A stretch of 64,000 bases of DNA from Anarhynchus alexandrinus (GCA_008711295.1 VUYV01000120.1:2676340-2740339); one strand, 5' to 3'; positions 23,601 through 35,964 are shown, counted from the stretch's first letter. A program made the numbers and translations. The notes: generated by a model from the letters alone, not told the origin.

Positions 23601-25427
23601 AATGTTGAATATGAAAGCTAGTGTTTATAAAGCTGTAGCCTCAGGACTAGAACAGTAACAGATCCAGAAAGACAATATTTAAGTATTAACATATATAGAC
23701 TCTCTACAGAACATCAGGATTAACATAATGGACCAAAAGCATCCTGGGTGTTAAGCTGTCTGAGGTCACTGTTGTACCAGAGATGCTGCTGATGTACAAC
23801 AAAAAAGAAAGAGTGCTCTGTTTTTTTTCTTTGTGGAGACTTGTTGCTAAGCAATTGGGAAAACAGTAAGGCGAAAGATATGAAAGCATAATTCACTTTG
23901 TAAACAATAAAAATCTTTACAATTTTGGAAGAAGCTGCAGCAATAATACATAACATCAGAAAGGAGAAGCTCTACAGAACATCAATAGAACATTATTCAG
24001 GCTTTTTTTAAGAGTGCCAGAAGACTGATGACTCTATGCTGATGTAGAATTGAGTTACCATCGCTGATATCAGTCATTTCCCCACCATAGTATGCAGTAC
24101 CTAAAACTACAATAAGGTTAGAGAGGTGCGCGCACGCACATGCTCACATTGCAGATTTATTTCACCAATGTAACTTTATCACATCGAAACTGTTGATAAA
24201 GTTTTACGATTTGCAGGTGGAGAAATTTTCTTCACATTAATACAACTTTGTACAGTTAGCTCTTTTGCGTATACTTTTGTGTTATGTTTTGGGTTTTGGT
24301 TGTGGTTTTTTTTTTCCCCCCCCAGGAGTGTCAATGTACATCTATGTTGCAGTGGCTTTTGCCTATGAATTAGTACAGGAAGCACTGATTTCTCAAGGAC
24401 AGTAGAAAATTAGCTACTGCTTGTCCCTACAGATGAACAAGTTTGGGAGAAGAACGCAGTCACACCTATTCTTTCCCAGTCATAGCAATAGCAATTTCTT
24501 GTTTATCACTTTTCCACATGGTGTTGACTCCCTGGTTAGGCAATTCCAACTGAGCACCTACCTGGAGGTCCTGCAGCATTATTCCCTGTACCAATCCTTG
24601 CCTGATTAAATTGATGTTGCTTTTTTTGAAATCGATGAAATGAAGACATTTTACAGTGCCTGAGGAACTGTCCTAATGTAGAAATACCTCCTTTTCTGTC
24701 AGCTCTACTAGTTTCAGTGGTGTTTTCATCTAGCTTGGAGGTGAGTTTGAAGACTGCAGTATACTTTTATCGGTTAAATCAACTACCAGTACATTAAGAA
24801 AGGGCGGCACAATCTGTTCTCCTGTTATCTTTATAAAAAAGATCTAGTCTTTTCTTTGAAACTTCTATATTTGCAAGTCCACATGCGCTCGGTGCTCCTG
24901 GGTACTTTCTGAGACGTTACTTGAGCAAGATCATTCATGTGTTTTACACATGGAGATGTGGGAAGAACACATTTGGATACGTGAAACTGATTGCACAGAA
25001 ACTTATTTTCTGCTTTTGTTGGTGTTCAGCTGTATCTCACCATGAACTATCCTCCTTCAGCAAATTTAATGGAGAAAACCCTAACTCTCCTCTCTAAGTG
25101 TGGACTGTAGCATCCAGAAAGAGCTGTTTTGTTTTAAATCAAAACATTTATCTTGCTTATTTTTTCACAGCTAAGTCCTTTGGCTGATTTAGCAAAAACC
25201 TTTTCAGGAAACTGTATTAATCCTTTCCAGCGGCCAAGAGAGTGAAAAGTTTTTGAGTTAACGTTTTATCGCTTTTGCCAGCCTCTCTCATTTGCGCTTA
25301 GCTGAGGAAAAATAAACCCCTCATCCCAAAGCCACTCTCTAATCCTCCTGCTACACCTCTGGAGGGCTGCCAGCTGATGCTGGCAAGTGCAGTGTACCAC
25401 AGCTTATCAGAGCAGCTGTCCCTATTA
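20666..25427. other. Unique non-coding sequence
   Basis: Unique AT-rich DNA with no gene, RNA or transposon recognised. The simple-sequence pieces are a T/G/C-only tract at 24286-24325 (reverse form of the A/C-rich tracts) and a GCGCGCACGCAC stretch at 24127-24139. Confidence 0.55.
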
Positions 25428-25686
25428 CCGAAGCAAACGCAACCGCAGCAAGCACTCCGACTGCGTGCGTTGCCTTACCTGAGCAAACCCACGCTGCTGA
25501 TACCTTTCCTTTTTCTCTCTTCCTCCATTGGTGTGCTCCAGCCATCTGATGCATCCTGGGGAGACGAGACGCTGGACTTTGCCGAGCTGTCTGCCTGCGC
25601 TCTCCTGGCACTATCAGGAGAGCTTTTGCCTTCGCTGCAGCAGGAAGGAGACCTGCATACGGGATCGTAAATCCTTAGGCAAGCGG
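25428..25686. promoter_or_regulatory. CpG-dense patch, candidate promoter or regulatory element
   Basis: I count 15 CpG in about 259 bases, in two clusters (25428-25493 and 25564-25685), against a background where CpG is rare. GC content is also raised. Open frames of 97 and 86 codons overlap it on opposite strands without known domains, as expected when GC-rich DNA has few stops. There is no TATA box. It might be a small CpG promoter of a non-coding transcript, an enhancer or a first exon. The sequence alone cannot decide between these. Confidence 0.35.
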
Positions 25687-27755
25687 CAGCCTTTAATGTT
25701 TGCCCTGAGCAATGGGACCTCTGGTACTAAGCCTTTAATTAAAGGTCTGAAATTAAATTCTAACAAGTTGCTATGAAGCCTTATGATCCTTTGAAATCAA
25801 TCACCCAAATCCTGTTGATTGCAGTGGATCTGGGCTTTGTCCTAAGGTGTTCCTGCTTTATTCACATCCTCAGAAATGCTAAGGATGCTGCAGTGTCTCT
25901 CTGTTAGATGAAAAGCCTTTCAAGCTCACAGAGCCAGGCCCAAAATACAGTGGGTTTTGGCCTTCTACAGGCAATATGAATGTTATGGGTTTTTTTAACT
26001 TCCACTTCAGGTTTTATATTTTCATTAAACAGCAGCAGTTCGGATTTTATTTTCTGTGCAAGTCTGGTAATATAAAGAGTTTGTTTGGTACATAGGTGAA
26101 CTCGTCCATGACAAATTACATGGAAACTATGGAAACACTCTGCTTAATGGAGTACAAGGTCAGGCTGTCTCATGCTAAAAAATTAATCATTCTTCTGCTT
26201 TTTTGCGCAGGGTTTCTTCAGAGGTGGGGGAAAGAGGTTCAGATTAGTAGGACACGGGAAGACTAAATAATGGAATTGTTTAGAATTAGTTGACTTAATC
26301 ATTGAGAACAAATTAGCTGACAAATTTCATCTTTTCCTTTTTAATTGGTTCCCTTTATGCGAGAGGAAGTATTCATTTCTGCAAGTGTTGATCAAATGAT
26401 TTACCCGAACTTGTTTCCATTTCTGGAGCACTCGCGTCACCCACAGATGTGCCCTTGCGTCCCCTGGGACTCGTGTGGGAGCCTTCTGTATTGAACAATT
26501 AACAGACCAAACGAGGGGATGTGGTGGCCCTGTGGGCAAACAGGCGCCCCAGGCAGGGCTGGGATCCTCAGGCATCTCTTGCTCTTCTGTGGCTTTGCTG
26601 GTGGTGGTTGAAACAGACCATTGCGCTATAGCATGCCAAAATATTTTCAGGACTTTGGACATGGATACTGTCACTTTCCACTCAGCCTGACTGCAGGAGT
26701 GTTGTGTACTGGATACTTGGATTCATCCCCATAATGAAATGTTGTATTTGCCTTCGTGACAGCAATTAGCTTCTCTTTTTCACATAGACCTCCCATCCAA
26801 CACGGGATTATCCAGCAGGTGTCCTGGAATCATTGTGAGTGCTCAGCAGAGCAAAGATAATTTTTCATGGATTTTACCTTCGATTTATTTCAGTTTGGGG
26901 GATTTAATAATATTTCCAGTTATTTCCCTCCTTCAGTATTTTCAGATTCTGATAAAAGTAGAACCAGGTACATTCTTCTAATACTGATATTATCTGAATG
27001 TTTGTTATTCAATTTAGTGTGTATGAAAATAAAACCATACAATTGAACTCATATCATATGAAAATTGCTACTGTGAAGAAGAAGAGATGTCGCACATCTG
27101 CCACCTGTATCATTCTTGCTTGGTCTTTCTCTTGAGCCGAAAGTGATACAGTCAGATCTGTTTAAAAGAGTGAATCCTGAATTTCAAATGGGGAGGAGTT
27201 TTATGGGTTTCAGAAACAGGAGAAATTAGTTACCCATATGCAAATTTGTCATCCTTATTATAACTTTATTTAATGAAAATACTTAAGATACTTAATGCAA
27301 CAGAGTAGGCTGTACTGAGTTTGACCTCAAGAGGATTTCAGCATATATTTGAACGTTATGCTGATTTAAAGTTCACATAGGTAATTTTGAATATTTTGGT
27401 GAAACAACGTATTCACAACTTCAGTTTACCATAGAGGTACGTTGTTTGTAATGATTTTTTCTTTAGACAGGCAGAAAGGGGAAGAGGAAGTGAGACTCCA
27501 CTACCAGTTGTTAGGACTCTGGCTGGACTTGCAGGAGACAGATCTCCAGGTCTGTACCCTGCCTTTGTCAAAGACCTCTGATGTGTGAGGTGCTTGCCTG
27601 TGAACCAGACAGACTCAGAGTGTTGAACCTCAACATTTCCCATCCTTCACATCCATTTATCCTGAGGAGGACAAATAGGCAAATCTGTATTTTTTGGATA
27701 CATTACCATTCAGAATATTTTGCCAAAGACCTGTCTTTATCGGTGTTCTTTATCC
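25687..27755. other. Unique non-coding sequence
   Basis: No gene or transposon recognised between the CpG-dense patch and the large CR1 element. Open frames of up to 115 codons match no family I know. Confidence 0.55.
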
Positions 27756-29064
27756 ATCACAGAAAGGGGGCGGTTGGCAGGGACCTCCAGAGATTACCTA
27801 GTCCAACCGCCCTGCTAAAGCAGGTTCATCTAGAGCAGATTGGACAGGAACGCATCTAGGCAGGTTTTGAATATTTCCAGAGAAGGAGACTCCACAAACT
27901 CTCTGGGCAGCCTGTGCCAGTGCTCTGTCACCCTCAAAGTAAAGAAGTTTTTCCTCATGTTCTAATGGAACTTCCTGTGTTCCAGCTTGTGCCCGCTGCC
28001 CCTTGTCCTGTCGCCAGGCACCACTGAAGAGAGTCTGGCCCCATCCTCTTGACACCCGCCCTTTAGATATATATAAGCATTGGTGAGATCCCCTCTCAAC
28101 CTTCTCTTCTCCAGGCTAAACAGACCCAGGTCTCTAAGCCTTTCCTCATAACAGAGGTGCTGCATTTCCTTGATCATCTTCGTAACCCTTCACTGGACTC
28201 TCTCCAGCAGTTCTTTGTCTTTCTTGAACTGGGGAGCCCAGGACTGGACACAGTACTCCCAATGTGGCCTCACCAGGGCAGAGCAGAGGGGGAGGATGAC
28301 CTCCTCTGACCTGCTGGCCATGCTCTTTTTAATGCACCCCAGGATACCATTGGCCTTCTTGGCCACAAGAGCACATTGCTGGCTTATGGTCAACTTGTCC
28401 ACCAGGACTTCCAGGTCCTTCTCCGCGGACATGCTTTCCATCAGGTCAACCCCTAACCAGTACTGGTGCATGGGGTTGTTCCTCCCTAGGTGCAGGAACC
28501 TACACTTGCCTTTGTTGAACTTCATTAGGTTCCTCTCTGCCCAACTCTCTAGCCTGTCCAGGTCTCACTGACAGCCTTCTGGTGTGTCAGCCACTCCTTC
28601 CACTTTTGTGTCATCAACAAACTTGCTGAGGGTACGCTCTGTCCCCTCATCCAGGTCGTTGATGAATATGTCGAACAAGACTGGATCCAGTATTGACCCC
28701 AAGGGAACACAACTTGTTACAGACCTCCAAATGGACTCTGCAACACTGATCACAACCCTCTAAGCTCTGCTATTTAGCCAGTTCTCAATCCATCTCACTG
28801 TCCACTCATCTAACCCATGCTTCCTAAGCTTACCTATGAGGATATTATGGGATACAGTATCAAAAGCCTTCCTAAAGTCGAGGTAGACAACATCCATTGC
28901 TCTCCCCTCATGTACCCAGCTAGTCATGCCATGATAGAAGGCTATCAGATTGGTCAAGCATGATTTCCCCTCGGTGAATCCATGTTGACTACTCCTGATA
29001 ACCTTCTTTTCCTCCACATGCTTAGAGATAACATCCAGAATGAGGTGTTCCATCACATTTCCAA

Positions 29065-29068
29065 GGAT
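29065..29068. repeat. Left flanking GGAT of nested CR1
   Basis: A 4-base direct repeat, matched at 29534-29537, flanks the nested CR1 copy. It is a likely target-site duplication, although CR1 elements often leave short or no duplications. Confidence 0.55.
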
Positions 29069-29533
29069 CACAGAATAGTTAGGGTTGGAAGGGATCTCTG
29101 GAGATCACCTAGTCCGACTCTCCTGCCAGATCAAGGTCACCTACAGCAAGTTGCACAGGACAGCATCCAGGTGGGTTTTTGAATGTGAGAGACTCCACAA
29201 CCTCTCTGGGCAGCCTGTTCCAGTGCTCTGCCACCCTCAAAGTAAAGAAGTTCCTCCTCATGTTAAGATGGAACTTCCTATGTTCAAGTTTGTGCCCATT
29301 CCCTCTTGTTCTATCACCAGGCACCACTGAAAAAAGACTGTTCCCATCCCCCTGACACCCTCCCTTTAAGTATTTGTAAGCGTTAATAAGATCCCCCCTC
29401 AATCTTCTTTTCTCTAGACTAAAAAGACCCAAGTCCCTCAGTCTTTCCTCATAGGAGAGATGTTCCAATCCCCTAATCATCTTTGTAGCCCTCTGCTGGA
29501 CCATCTCCAGCAGATCCCTGTCTTTCTTGAGCT
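29069..29533 (-). mobile_element. Nested CR1 LINE copy inside the older CR1
   Basis: This is a second, 5'-truncated CR1 copy in the same minus-strand orientation as its host. It starts at the plus-strand side with cacagaatagtt and 'agggttggaagggatctctg', and runs to the antisense of the ORF2 tail near 29533. GGAT occurs on both sides (29065-29068 and 29534-29537) and looks like a 4-bp target-site duplication or microhomology. Host reading on the minus strand goes from FTSI directly into LGNVME across the site in the same frame, so no host sequence seems lost. Its ORF2 C-terminal part stays open on the minus strand and fuses with host sequence into a 223-codon frame (29780-29109), a by-product of the insertion. 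It belongs to the same CR1 subgroup as its host, since both encode [10 protein letters not shown]. Confidence 0.92.
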
Positions 29534-29537
29534 GGAT
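29534..29537. repeat. Right flanking GGAT of nested CR1
   Basis: Partner of the GGAT at 29065-29068, at the 5' truncation end of the nested copy. Confidence 0.55.
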
Positions 29538-30548
29538 GGAGGTGAAGCTGACTGGTCTGTAATTTCCTGGGTCCTCCTTCTTGCCGTTTTTGAAGACTGG
29601 AGAGATATTGGCTTTCCTCCAGTTCTCAGGCACCTCTCCTGTTCTCCATGACCTTTCAAAGATGATGGAGAGTGGCTTTGCAATAACATCTGCCAGCTCC
29701 CTCAGCATCCCATCGGAGCCTGTGGATTTGTGGGTGTCAAATTTGCCTAAATAATCTCTAACCCAATTCTTGTCGACCAAGGGAAATTCTTCCTTTCTCC
29801 AGACTTTTTCCCTTACCTCCTGAGTCAGTGATTCCTGAGGGCTGGTCTTAGCAGTAAAGACTGAAGCAAAGAAGGCTTGTTTGTATCCCCCATCACCAGG
29901 GCACCCACCTCATTCAGCAGTGGGCCCACGTTTTCCTCGTCTTCCTTTTGCTACTGATGTATTTGAAGAAGCCCTTCTTGTTGTCCTTGACATCCCTTGC
30001 CAGACTTAATTCCAAGTGGGCCTTAGCCTTCCTCGTTGCATCTCTGCATACCCTGACGACGTTCATATATTCCTCCCAAGTGGCCAGTTGTTTTTTCCAC
30101 ATTCTATAAACACCCTTCTTCCATTTGAGTTTTTCCGGAAGCTCCTTGCTCATCCATGCAGGTCTCCTGTCTCCTTTGCTTGATTTCTTACTCATAGGGA
30201 TGCAGCGATTTTGAGCCTGGAGGAAATGGTGCTTGAATATTAATCAGTGCTCTTGGACCCCCATAACTTCTAGAGCCCTAACCCATGGGATTGCTCCAAG
30301 TAGGTCTTTGAAGAGGCCAAAGTTAGGTCTCCTGAAGTTCAGGATTGTAATCCTACTTATTGCCCTGCTTCTTCCACACAGGATCCTGAACTCCACCATC
30401 TTATGGTCACTGCAGCCGAGGCTGCCTCCAACCTTCACATCCCGAACCAGTCCTCCTTTGTTGGTACAACGTCCACCAGCACACCTTTCCTTGTTGGCTC
30501 CTTCACCACCCGTGTCAAAAAGTTATCATCCATGAACATGAGTGACAC

Positions 30549-33500
30549 AACTTCTAGAACAGGTCCAGTCTTAGAGGCTTTGTGAAGTGCCTGGACAGTA
30601 GATGTGTCCGTAAGTATTCCATGGCTCATGAACACATATTTCTGCCTGGAGGTTTGGCTATAGAAAGAGGGGAGCACAAAAATTGCTAGTTTACAGGCAG
30701 CTGTGTTCCCAAGCATGCAAGGGGCAGTGTCTGATGGGACTGGTTTTGATCTGTATGTTATGTTCCTGAATAATTTTGTTGAGCGGCAACTCTGGAGGAA
30801 TGGAGATTGCGTTGCTCCTGGGCAACGTGGAGTCTGGTCAGGGAGGGACGTTTCCAGGGTGCAGGTGATAAGAGGAGAAAGATAGCATGAGCGTTACAGC
30901 AGAGAGTCTGAGAAGAGCGCAGGCACAAGATAGATCTCACAGAGGATGGAGACAAAAAGCTTCCTTGAAACCACAGACTTTTTGTGGCTGAGAAAGTCCT
31001 TGAGCTGACCAAAGGAAATCCTGAAGGCTGGAACCAGTTCTGCCAAAATGTAGAGGGAAGGTAGCTGATAAGCCCCTTTTTATTTGTCTTCTACCTTTCT
31101 AGCTTTCCTGTTGATTTTTCAATTATTCTTTCTGTAGGAAGTGAAGTATTCCGCTTCAAGTTGGTATAAAACTTGGCATTTTTTAGTTTTTCCTTCTTTT
31201 TTCACCAGGTAGGAAAGGCTCTCACAAACCCACCTGAGAGGTTTTGGTTCACCTGGGCTTATCTCATAACAACAGTTGTCATTTTTTGATAGTGCTGAGT
31301 GTCCTGCAGCTTCATGATGTTTCATTGTTTTGCCTGACACTAAAATCTCAGTTCCATATTAGAACACTAATATTCAGTTGAATATTATGAACAGTCATAG
31401 AAAATGCCGCTTTCCTTATAAATTATTTCTGTGAATTTGATTTCCTCTTCATCCTGCTGTTGTTCCTGCATTGTCTATAGCTCTGCTTTCCTCAAGCTTA
31501 TGTTATACCCAGTATTCTCTTAGTGCTGCCTGGCTGGAAGTCCTTGATTAGCATTTACCTAGGATGCTGTCAACTAGGAATGTACACCTTTATTTTTCAT
31601 GAGCATACTCACTACTCTGTAAGGACAGGAAACTTGCAAAGATCTGATTTCTACTAACCTTCCCGTTTAGCGTTATAGGCACAGACACACTTGATGCTTT
31701 TCTCTCTGAAGCTGCTTATACTGAATGTATAAGCATATATACATATATACATGAATGATGCATGCAGGGAAGGGATAACTTAAACCTGGGAAGGAATTTT
31801 TGGTTGCCATTCAGATTCCTACGATTAGACCCTCTGGCATGTATACCTAGAAGGAGCATGAGTCATCCACTTGAAGTTGCTTTTGTAGCTGAAATTCACT
31901 TCCCTGCAGGTTGATTCAATATTGCCATACCCTTATGAGGCAAGGCAAATGTTAGCTTCCGGAGTGTGAGTTCACCCACCTTTTGTTCAATGAAAATAAG
32001 CTCATATTGAGCATCATTAATAACTTCCCTATGTGTGGGTTACAAATGGGTCCAAGTTTACCCTACTCTCAAACCAAAAGTATTTCTGAAATGCTGTGCA
32101 AACTTAGTCTCCTTCTGCCACCCCCCTTACCTCCAACTCAGCAACCTCCTTCTCCAGGCAGATGGTTCCCACCCCCTCTCAGTTCCCCTTGACACCCTGC
32201 CAACACCATGCCCAACCACCCTTGTCATCTGTCTCTTGTCTCTAACCCAGTTCCCTCAGATATGACAGACTACAGTCTTCTCTCTTTCCCTAAAAAGAAA
32301 CACTGCGCCAGCATGCCAGTACACAGAAAATCTGGTCAAACAAATGTAGTCGGGGATCAGAGAGGGGGTGGAAGGCTTCCCTATGGAAGATTTTTGACTT
32401 TTCAGCCAATAAAACTAGAAACTGTCAATTTTTAGGCTATTTATTTCTTCCTGTCCAAAAAAAAAGAAAAAAAGCACGCACCCCCTCACTTCCTCCTCCT
32501 GGTCTGGTTAGAAATGCTGTTGAAGCATAACGTGGGAGCTCTAGTTCAACACCTTGTGCATCCATCCTCTCCCAAGGCTTCCTGCCCCCCACCAAAGCAC
32601 CCCGCTGAGCCTCCTGAATCCTGTCTCTGTGCTTCCCATTGGAAAACCAGTCCAGAGAGAGCATGTGGCGTTTCAACATCATGCCATTCACATGTCAGTG
32701 TTTTGGCTGAAATCTGAGAACTTTTCAGAATCCAAGTGCTTTGGTTTTCCATTTTCTCCAGCAAGCTGAAATTTTTCAAGAAAAGCAGAATCCCACTTTT
32801 TATAAAAAAAAAAATCCCACCCAAAAAAGCAAACCAAAACCACCAAGAAATCCTTGTTCCCTCCATTTCTGTTGAAAATATTTTGATCAACTTCAGTAAC
32901 AAGCTGTCTGCTGCAGTGTGTGAGGTAGCCACAGAATGTGACTTTTATTGAGATATCTATCTAAGATTTGCTGGCTCCAAGCTCAACAGTTTTTTTGTCT
33001 TTGGTACTACTGAAGCCATCTGATCATAGTACTCTGGTCAGGTTTTCTTTGCATATTAAAGAACGTTGTGTTCTCATCTCCCAGCATTAGGCTTGCACAT
33101 AAACCTTTGTAAATTGGCCCCAGGAGAGCTTGGGGAATTTATAATCAGGATCATAAAATATCTTCAATAAACTATCTTCATGTAAGATTGCACATTTGAA
33201 GTTAGACACAAACCTTTCTAGTTCAGGGAACAAAATGGGACAGCCTCTGCCCTTAAACTCATACTCATAAACTACACTTAAACCAGTGCCTCCTGCTGAA
33301 AAGTGATCTGTTCGGCAACACCTCGTCCTTTCTTTCCATTGATCCCTTGTCTGTTTCATATATTTTGCATTCCTCAATCCTACGGTGATGTGGTTTCTCG
33401 GTTGTGTTTGGCTTAGTGATACTGGAGAAAGCATGTTTAAGAAACACTTCTGATTTTCCTTCCTTACCTTTTTAATATGTTGATATGGCAGTTCAGTCAA

Positions 33501-34739
33501 TAGGATAGTGCTAGTACTGCACAGGGTTGCTAAAGAAATACTTTTAGAAACTCTTTGAGGTTTCTCTGTGCTTTGTGTTGTATATGTAAGCAGACGCAAC
33601 CCCAGGTAAAGGACCATAAGAAATCAAGGAAAAGGCTGCTATAATTTGTCACCATGTCATATACATGTATGCTATCACATGAACAGATACTTATCTGTAC
33701 CTTGAAAGCGTGCCAGTGGATGCAGAGAGGTGCATTCATGCTGCATTCCTCAGTTCCGTGGTGTCTGTGGGCATAGCTGTTCTTTGAGTTTTAATTTTGC
33801 CTCACTTTTATCTCACACACGTAGAGTTATCAATGAGAATTGTGAGCTTAACTTTTGGTGGTGAATCTGTGCTAACATTTGAAAACCTCGCTAACTCCAT
33901 TTATAAGCCTAACAGAGGCCTTAGAAGCGGTCACTGGCAAACTGAGCGAGCTGCTTTCTTTGGAGACATTGAGCTGTTACCAAAGAGTCTATAGGGCCGA
34001 AAATCCCTTCATAAAAAAACAGACGTGCACTCTATGACTTTCAAAAGCAGCTTGGTGTCTTGACTGACAGTTGATGCAATGAAAATTAGTGAGACTTTTG
34101 CTCTTAAGCAATTTAGGTAAAAAATCCTCTCCTGTATTTCATTTACTGTTAAAGCCAAGACAGGCAAAATGGTGAAAGTGAGTCAGGGACACAGTACTGT
34201 TGTTTCCATAAAGCTGAAACAATGATGGCCCAGGCTGATTCCCACTTTCTCTAGAATTACTGAAGCTCTTGAGGAGAGAGTTGCATGAAAGGTGTTGATA
34301 TTTTTGCATTTGTCTAGTTCACCTAGGAAGATTTTTTAACATGTTACTGACTTCCAGTGATGTTTTACCACTTTTGCATTTGTTTCAGCCTGGACAATAG
34401 AAATTTTTTTGATATATTTCTAGCCACAAAAGATTTTTTGTTATCATGTAGCAGCCCAGCAATAGCAGTAGCAATTGAGAAGAAATTTTGATTTACAGGA
34501 CTTGATAAACCTTTCCAAACACAACTTTTTGTGTTTTGTATTTAAATTGCCAGAAGGGACACAAATCTGCTCTCCTTAGCTTAAACACAAAAAAATGTCA
34601 CCTCCTTAATATATATGTAAAATGCAGAAGAAAATGAGGAATAATAAATTGGGACCTGTGGTCGGCGTCTATCTTTCCTAAAACTCTTTTCTGAAAAGTT
34701 AAGTGCATAATGCTATTAAAAGGAAGGTGACTAAGTAAA
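30549..34739. other. Unique non-coding sequence
   Basis: No gene or recognised transposon. A small hairpin and AT repeats lie at 31.71-31.75 kb, a C/T-rich stretch at 32100-32270, and A-rich low-complexity DNA at 32456-32475 and 32803-32850. The longest open frame outside CR1 and its shadows is a minus-strand 176-codon frame at 33087-33617. It has no domain, signal peptide or repeat that I recognise, and the length is within chance for a window this size. Confidence 0.5.
31714..31734. repeat. Small inverted repeat
   Basis: GCTTATAC and GTATAAGC form 8-bp arms around a 5-base loop, followed by ATATACATATATACAT repeats. It is probably incidental AT-rich structure. Confidence 0.7.
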
Positions 34740-35045
34740 CACTATCTTGCAGCAGCAGCTTCTTCTGGGATGCAATCTAACCAGCTTTGTTTAGAAAGCT
34801 TCAGGCTCCATGATGTAATTTTAATGACATTTAAATTTAGCATTCATATTGCAGAACAAAGAGAGAGTTGCCCCGATGCAGTAAAGCTTCTTATTTCCAT
34901 GCAGGGTAAGAGGCAATACGGATTCTGCTCATGGCACTGTGGATAGTGTCCAGAGAGACAGTCATGACTGCAAGTGAAAACAACTCCCCGCTTGCCCCCT
35001 CACCATTAAATAAATATTTGGCAAATTAATAAGCGCTCATTATTT
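34740..35045. promoter_or_regulatory. Possible conserved non-coding element
   Basis: Complex, repeat-free sequence with clustered motifs: GTAAACA forkhead-like near 34735, TGATGTAATTTTAATGAC near 34811, ACAAAG SOX-like near 34857, and TTAAATTTAG and AATTAATAAG homeodomain-like sequences. The texture resembles developmental enhancers conserved across vertebrates, but this is judged by eye only. Confidence 0.2.
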
Positions 35046-35276
35046 TAAGCAGTTAGGTTAGCATAAAAAGGGAGAAAAAATAATCATTTTGTACTGGTGG
35101 GGGCAGCAACCCTGCTGACTGCCTGAGTGTGATAAACAGCAAGGGTGGAAGAGGGAGCAGACATTCACACTCAACCTCAGAGAGTGCAAGTTTCACTGAA
35201 AATGTGCAGATAGAATATTCATTATTTTTCCATTGAGGAACAAGAAGTCCAGTCTGGGAATCAAGAACCAACCCCC

Positions 35277-35350
35277 AACCTGCTCTGGCAGGGGTGTTGG
35301 ACTAGATGATCTCCAGAAGTTCCTTCCAACCCTGACCATTCTGTGATTTG
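35277..35350 (+). mobile_element. Short CR1 LINE 3' end
   Basis: Only the last 75 bases or so of a plus-strand CR1 are present: 'gttggactagatgatctcca' followed by 'agttccttccaaccctgacc' and 'attctgtgatt'. It is an extreme 5' truncation with the terminal repeat down to one unit, and close to consensus compared with the older pieces in this window. Confidence 0.93.
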
Positions 35351-35964
35351 GATAGTCCATGTTTCCTTTCAGCCACATCCAAAGACCTGCTCAGCAGCTC
35401 TCCAGGGAATTGGTCTACACCAGTGTTACCCATCCCAGGTCACTGGGGACCTTATTTCAAGAGGCAGCTCTGCCCGCTCTGCTCGCCAGCTAGCACGTTC
35501 CCATTGCCTGAGTGCTGTCCCCCTCACCAGATTTAAGTGGCCTGCACAGCACTGAGTACCTGCTGGTGCATGGGTTCTGCCTCTCTTCAGAGAAGAGATG
35601 CAGGTTTGTGGTGAAGCACTGAAATGCTCTGAAAATACGATTTTGTAAACTGATTGAAGCCTACATTACTGCCAAAATTTGGGGTCTTGCCTTCCATAGT
35701 CTTTATCCTGTCTCATTGGTTTCTCAGCCCAGTTCACCATTGCCTGCCCAGAGGGCTGGGCAGCCACCCTGGGGGGAGGTAGAAGGGGGACAAGGTGTCC
35801 TTAGGGCAGGAACAGGCAGCTGGGCGTGTGGGGACAGGTACTCCAGTGAGGTGGCTGTGGAGACACAGGTGAGGTCCAGGGGCAGGTGTGACCCTTGGGT
35901 ATCACAGACCAGGTGCTGTTGGTTAGGAATTGAGGAGAGGTGGTATTAGCAAGGTCATTGCTGG
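35351..35964. other. Unique GC-richer sequence
   Basis: No gene recognised. GC rises at 35700-35940. Plus-strand frames of 60-77 codons have no known domain. Confidence 0.5.

Larger units (their letters stand above)
27870..30440 (-). pseudogene. CR1 ORF2 reverse transcriptase remnant
   Basis: In life this protein reverse-transcribes CR1 RNA at a nicked target. Here it is broken into many short frames by stops and frameshifts, and by a 465-bp insertion. Blocks visible on the minus strand are [10 protein letters not shown] (ending near 29538), KAFDTVSHNIL with the upstream motif A YLDFRKAFD (within 29071-28760), [17 protein letters not shown] and the catalytic-box remnant FVDDTK (within 28753-28565; FADDTK is usual), and LHLGRNNP to [18 protein letters not shown] (within 28525-28190). 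The tail [20 protein letters not shown] lies within 28177-27962. It cannot be functional. Confidence 0.9.
27756..30548 (-). mobile_element. Long decayed CR1 LINE, split by a nested CR1
   Basis: This is a minus-strand CR1 retrotransposon. Its 3' end lies at about 27756 and it is truncated at the 5' side at about 30548, where recognisable sequence stops in the region between endonuclease and reverse transcriptase. Without the inserted copy it spans about 2.3 kb, against roughly 4.5 kb for a full CR1. CR1 copies itself by target-primed reverse transcription, which explains the 5' truncation. From 5' to 3' I recognise the linker after the endonuclease ('GGSLGCSDHKMVEFRIL', minus strand, 30438-30244), the region 'SRKSSKGxRRPAWM'-like to 'KRKTR' (30195-29914), reverse transcriptase blocks, the ORF2 C-terminal tail and the 3'-UTR. 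The terminal repeat at 27756 is worn. Confidence 0.95.

Noticed and set aside
24121..24140. GCGCGCACGCAC as Z-DNA or a CpG island
   Set aside because: Only a few alternating units and no CpG enrichment around it.
28170..28571. 133-codon plus-strand frame
   Set aside because: It is the antisense shadow of the CR1 reverse transcriptase remnant.
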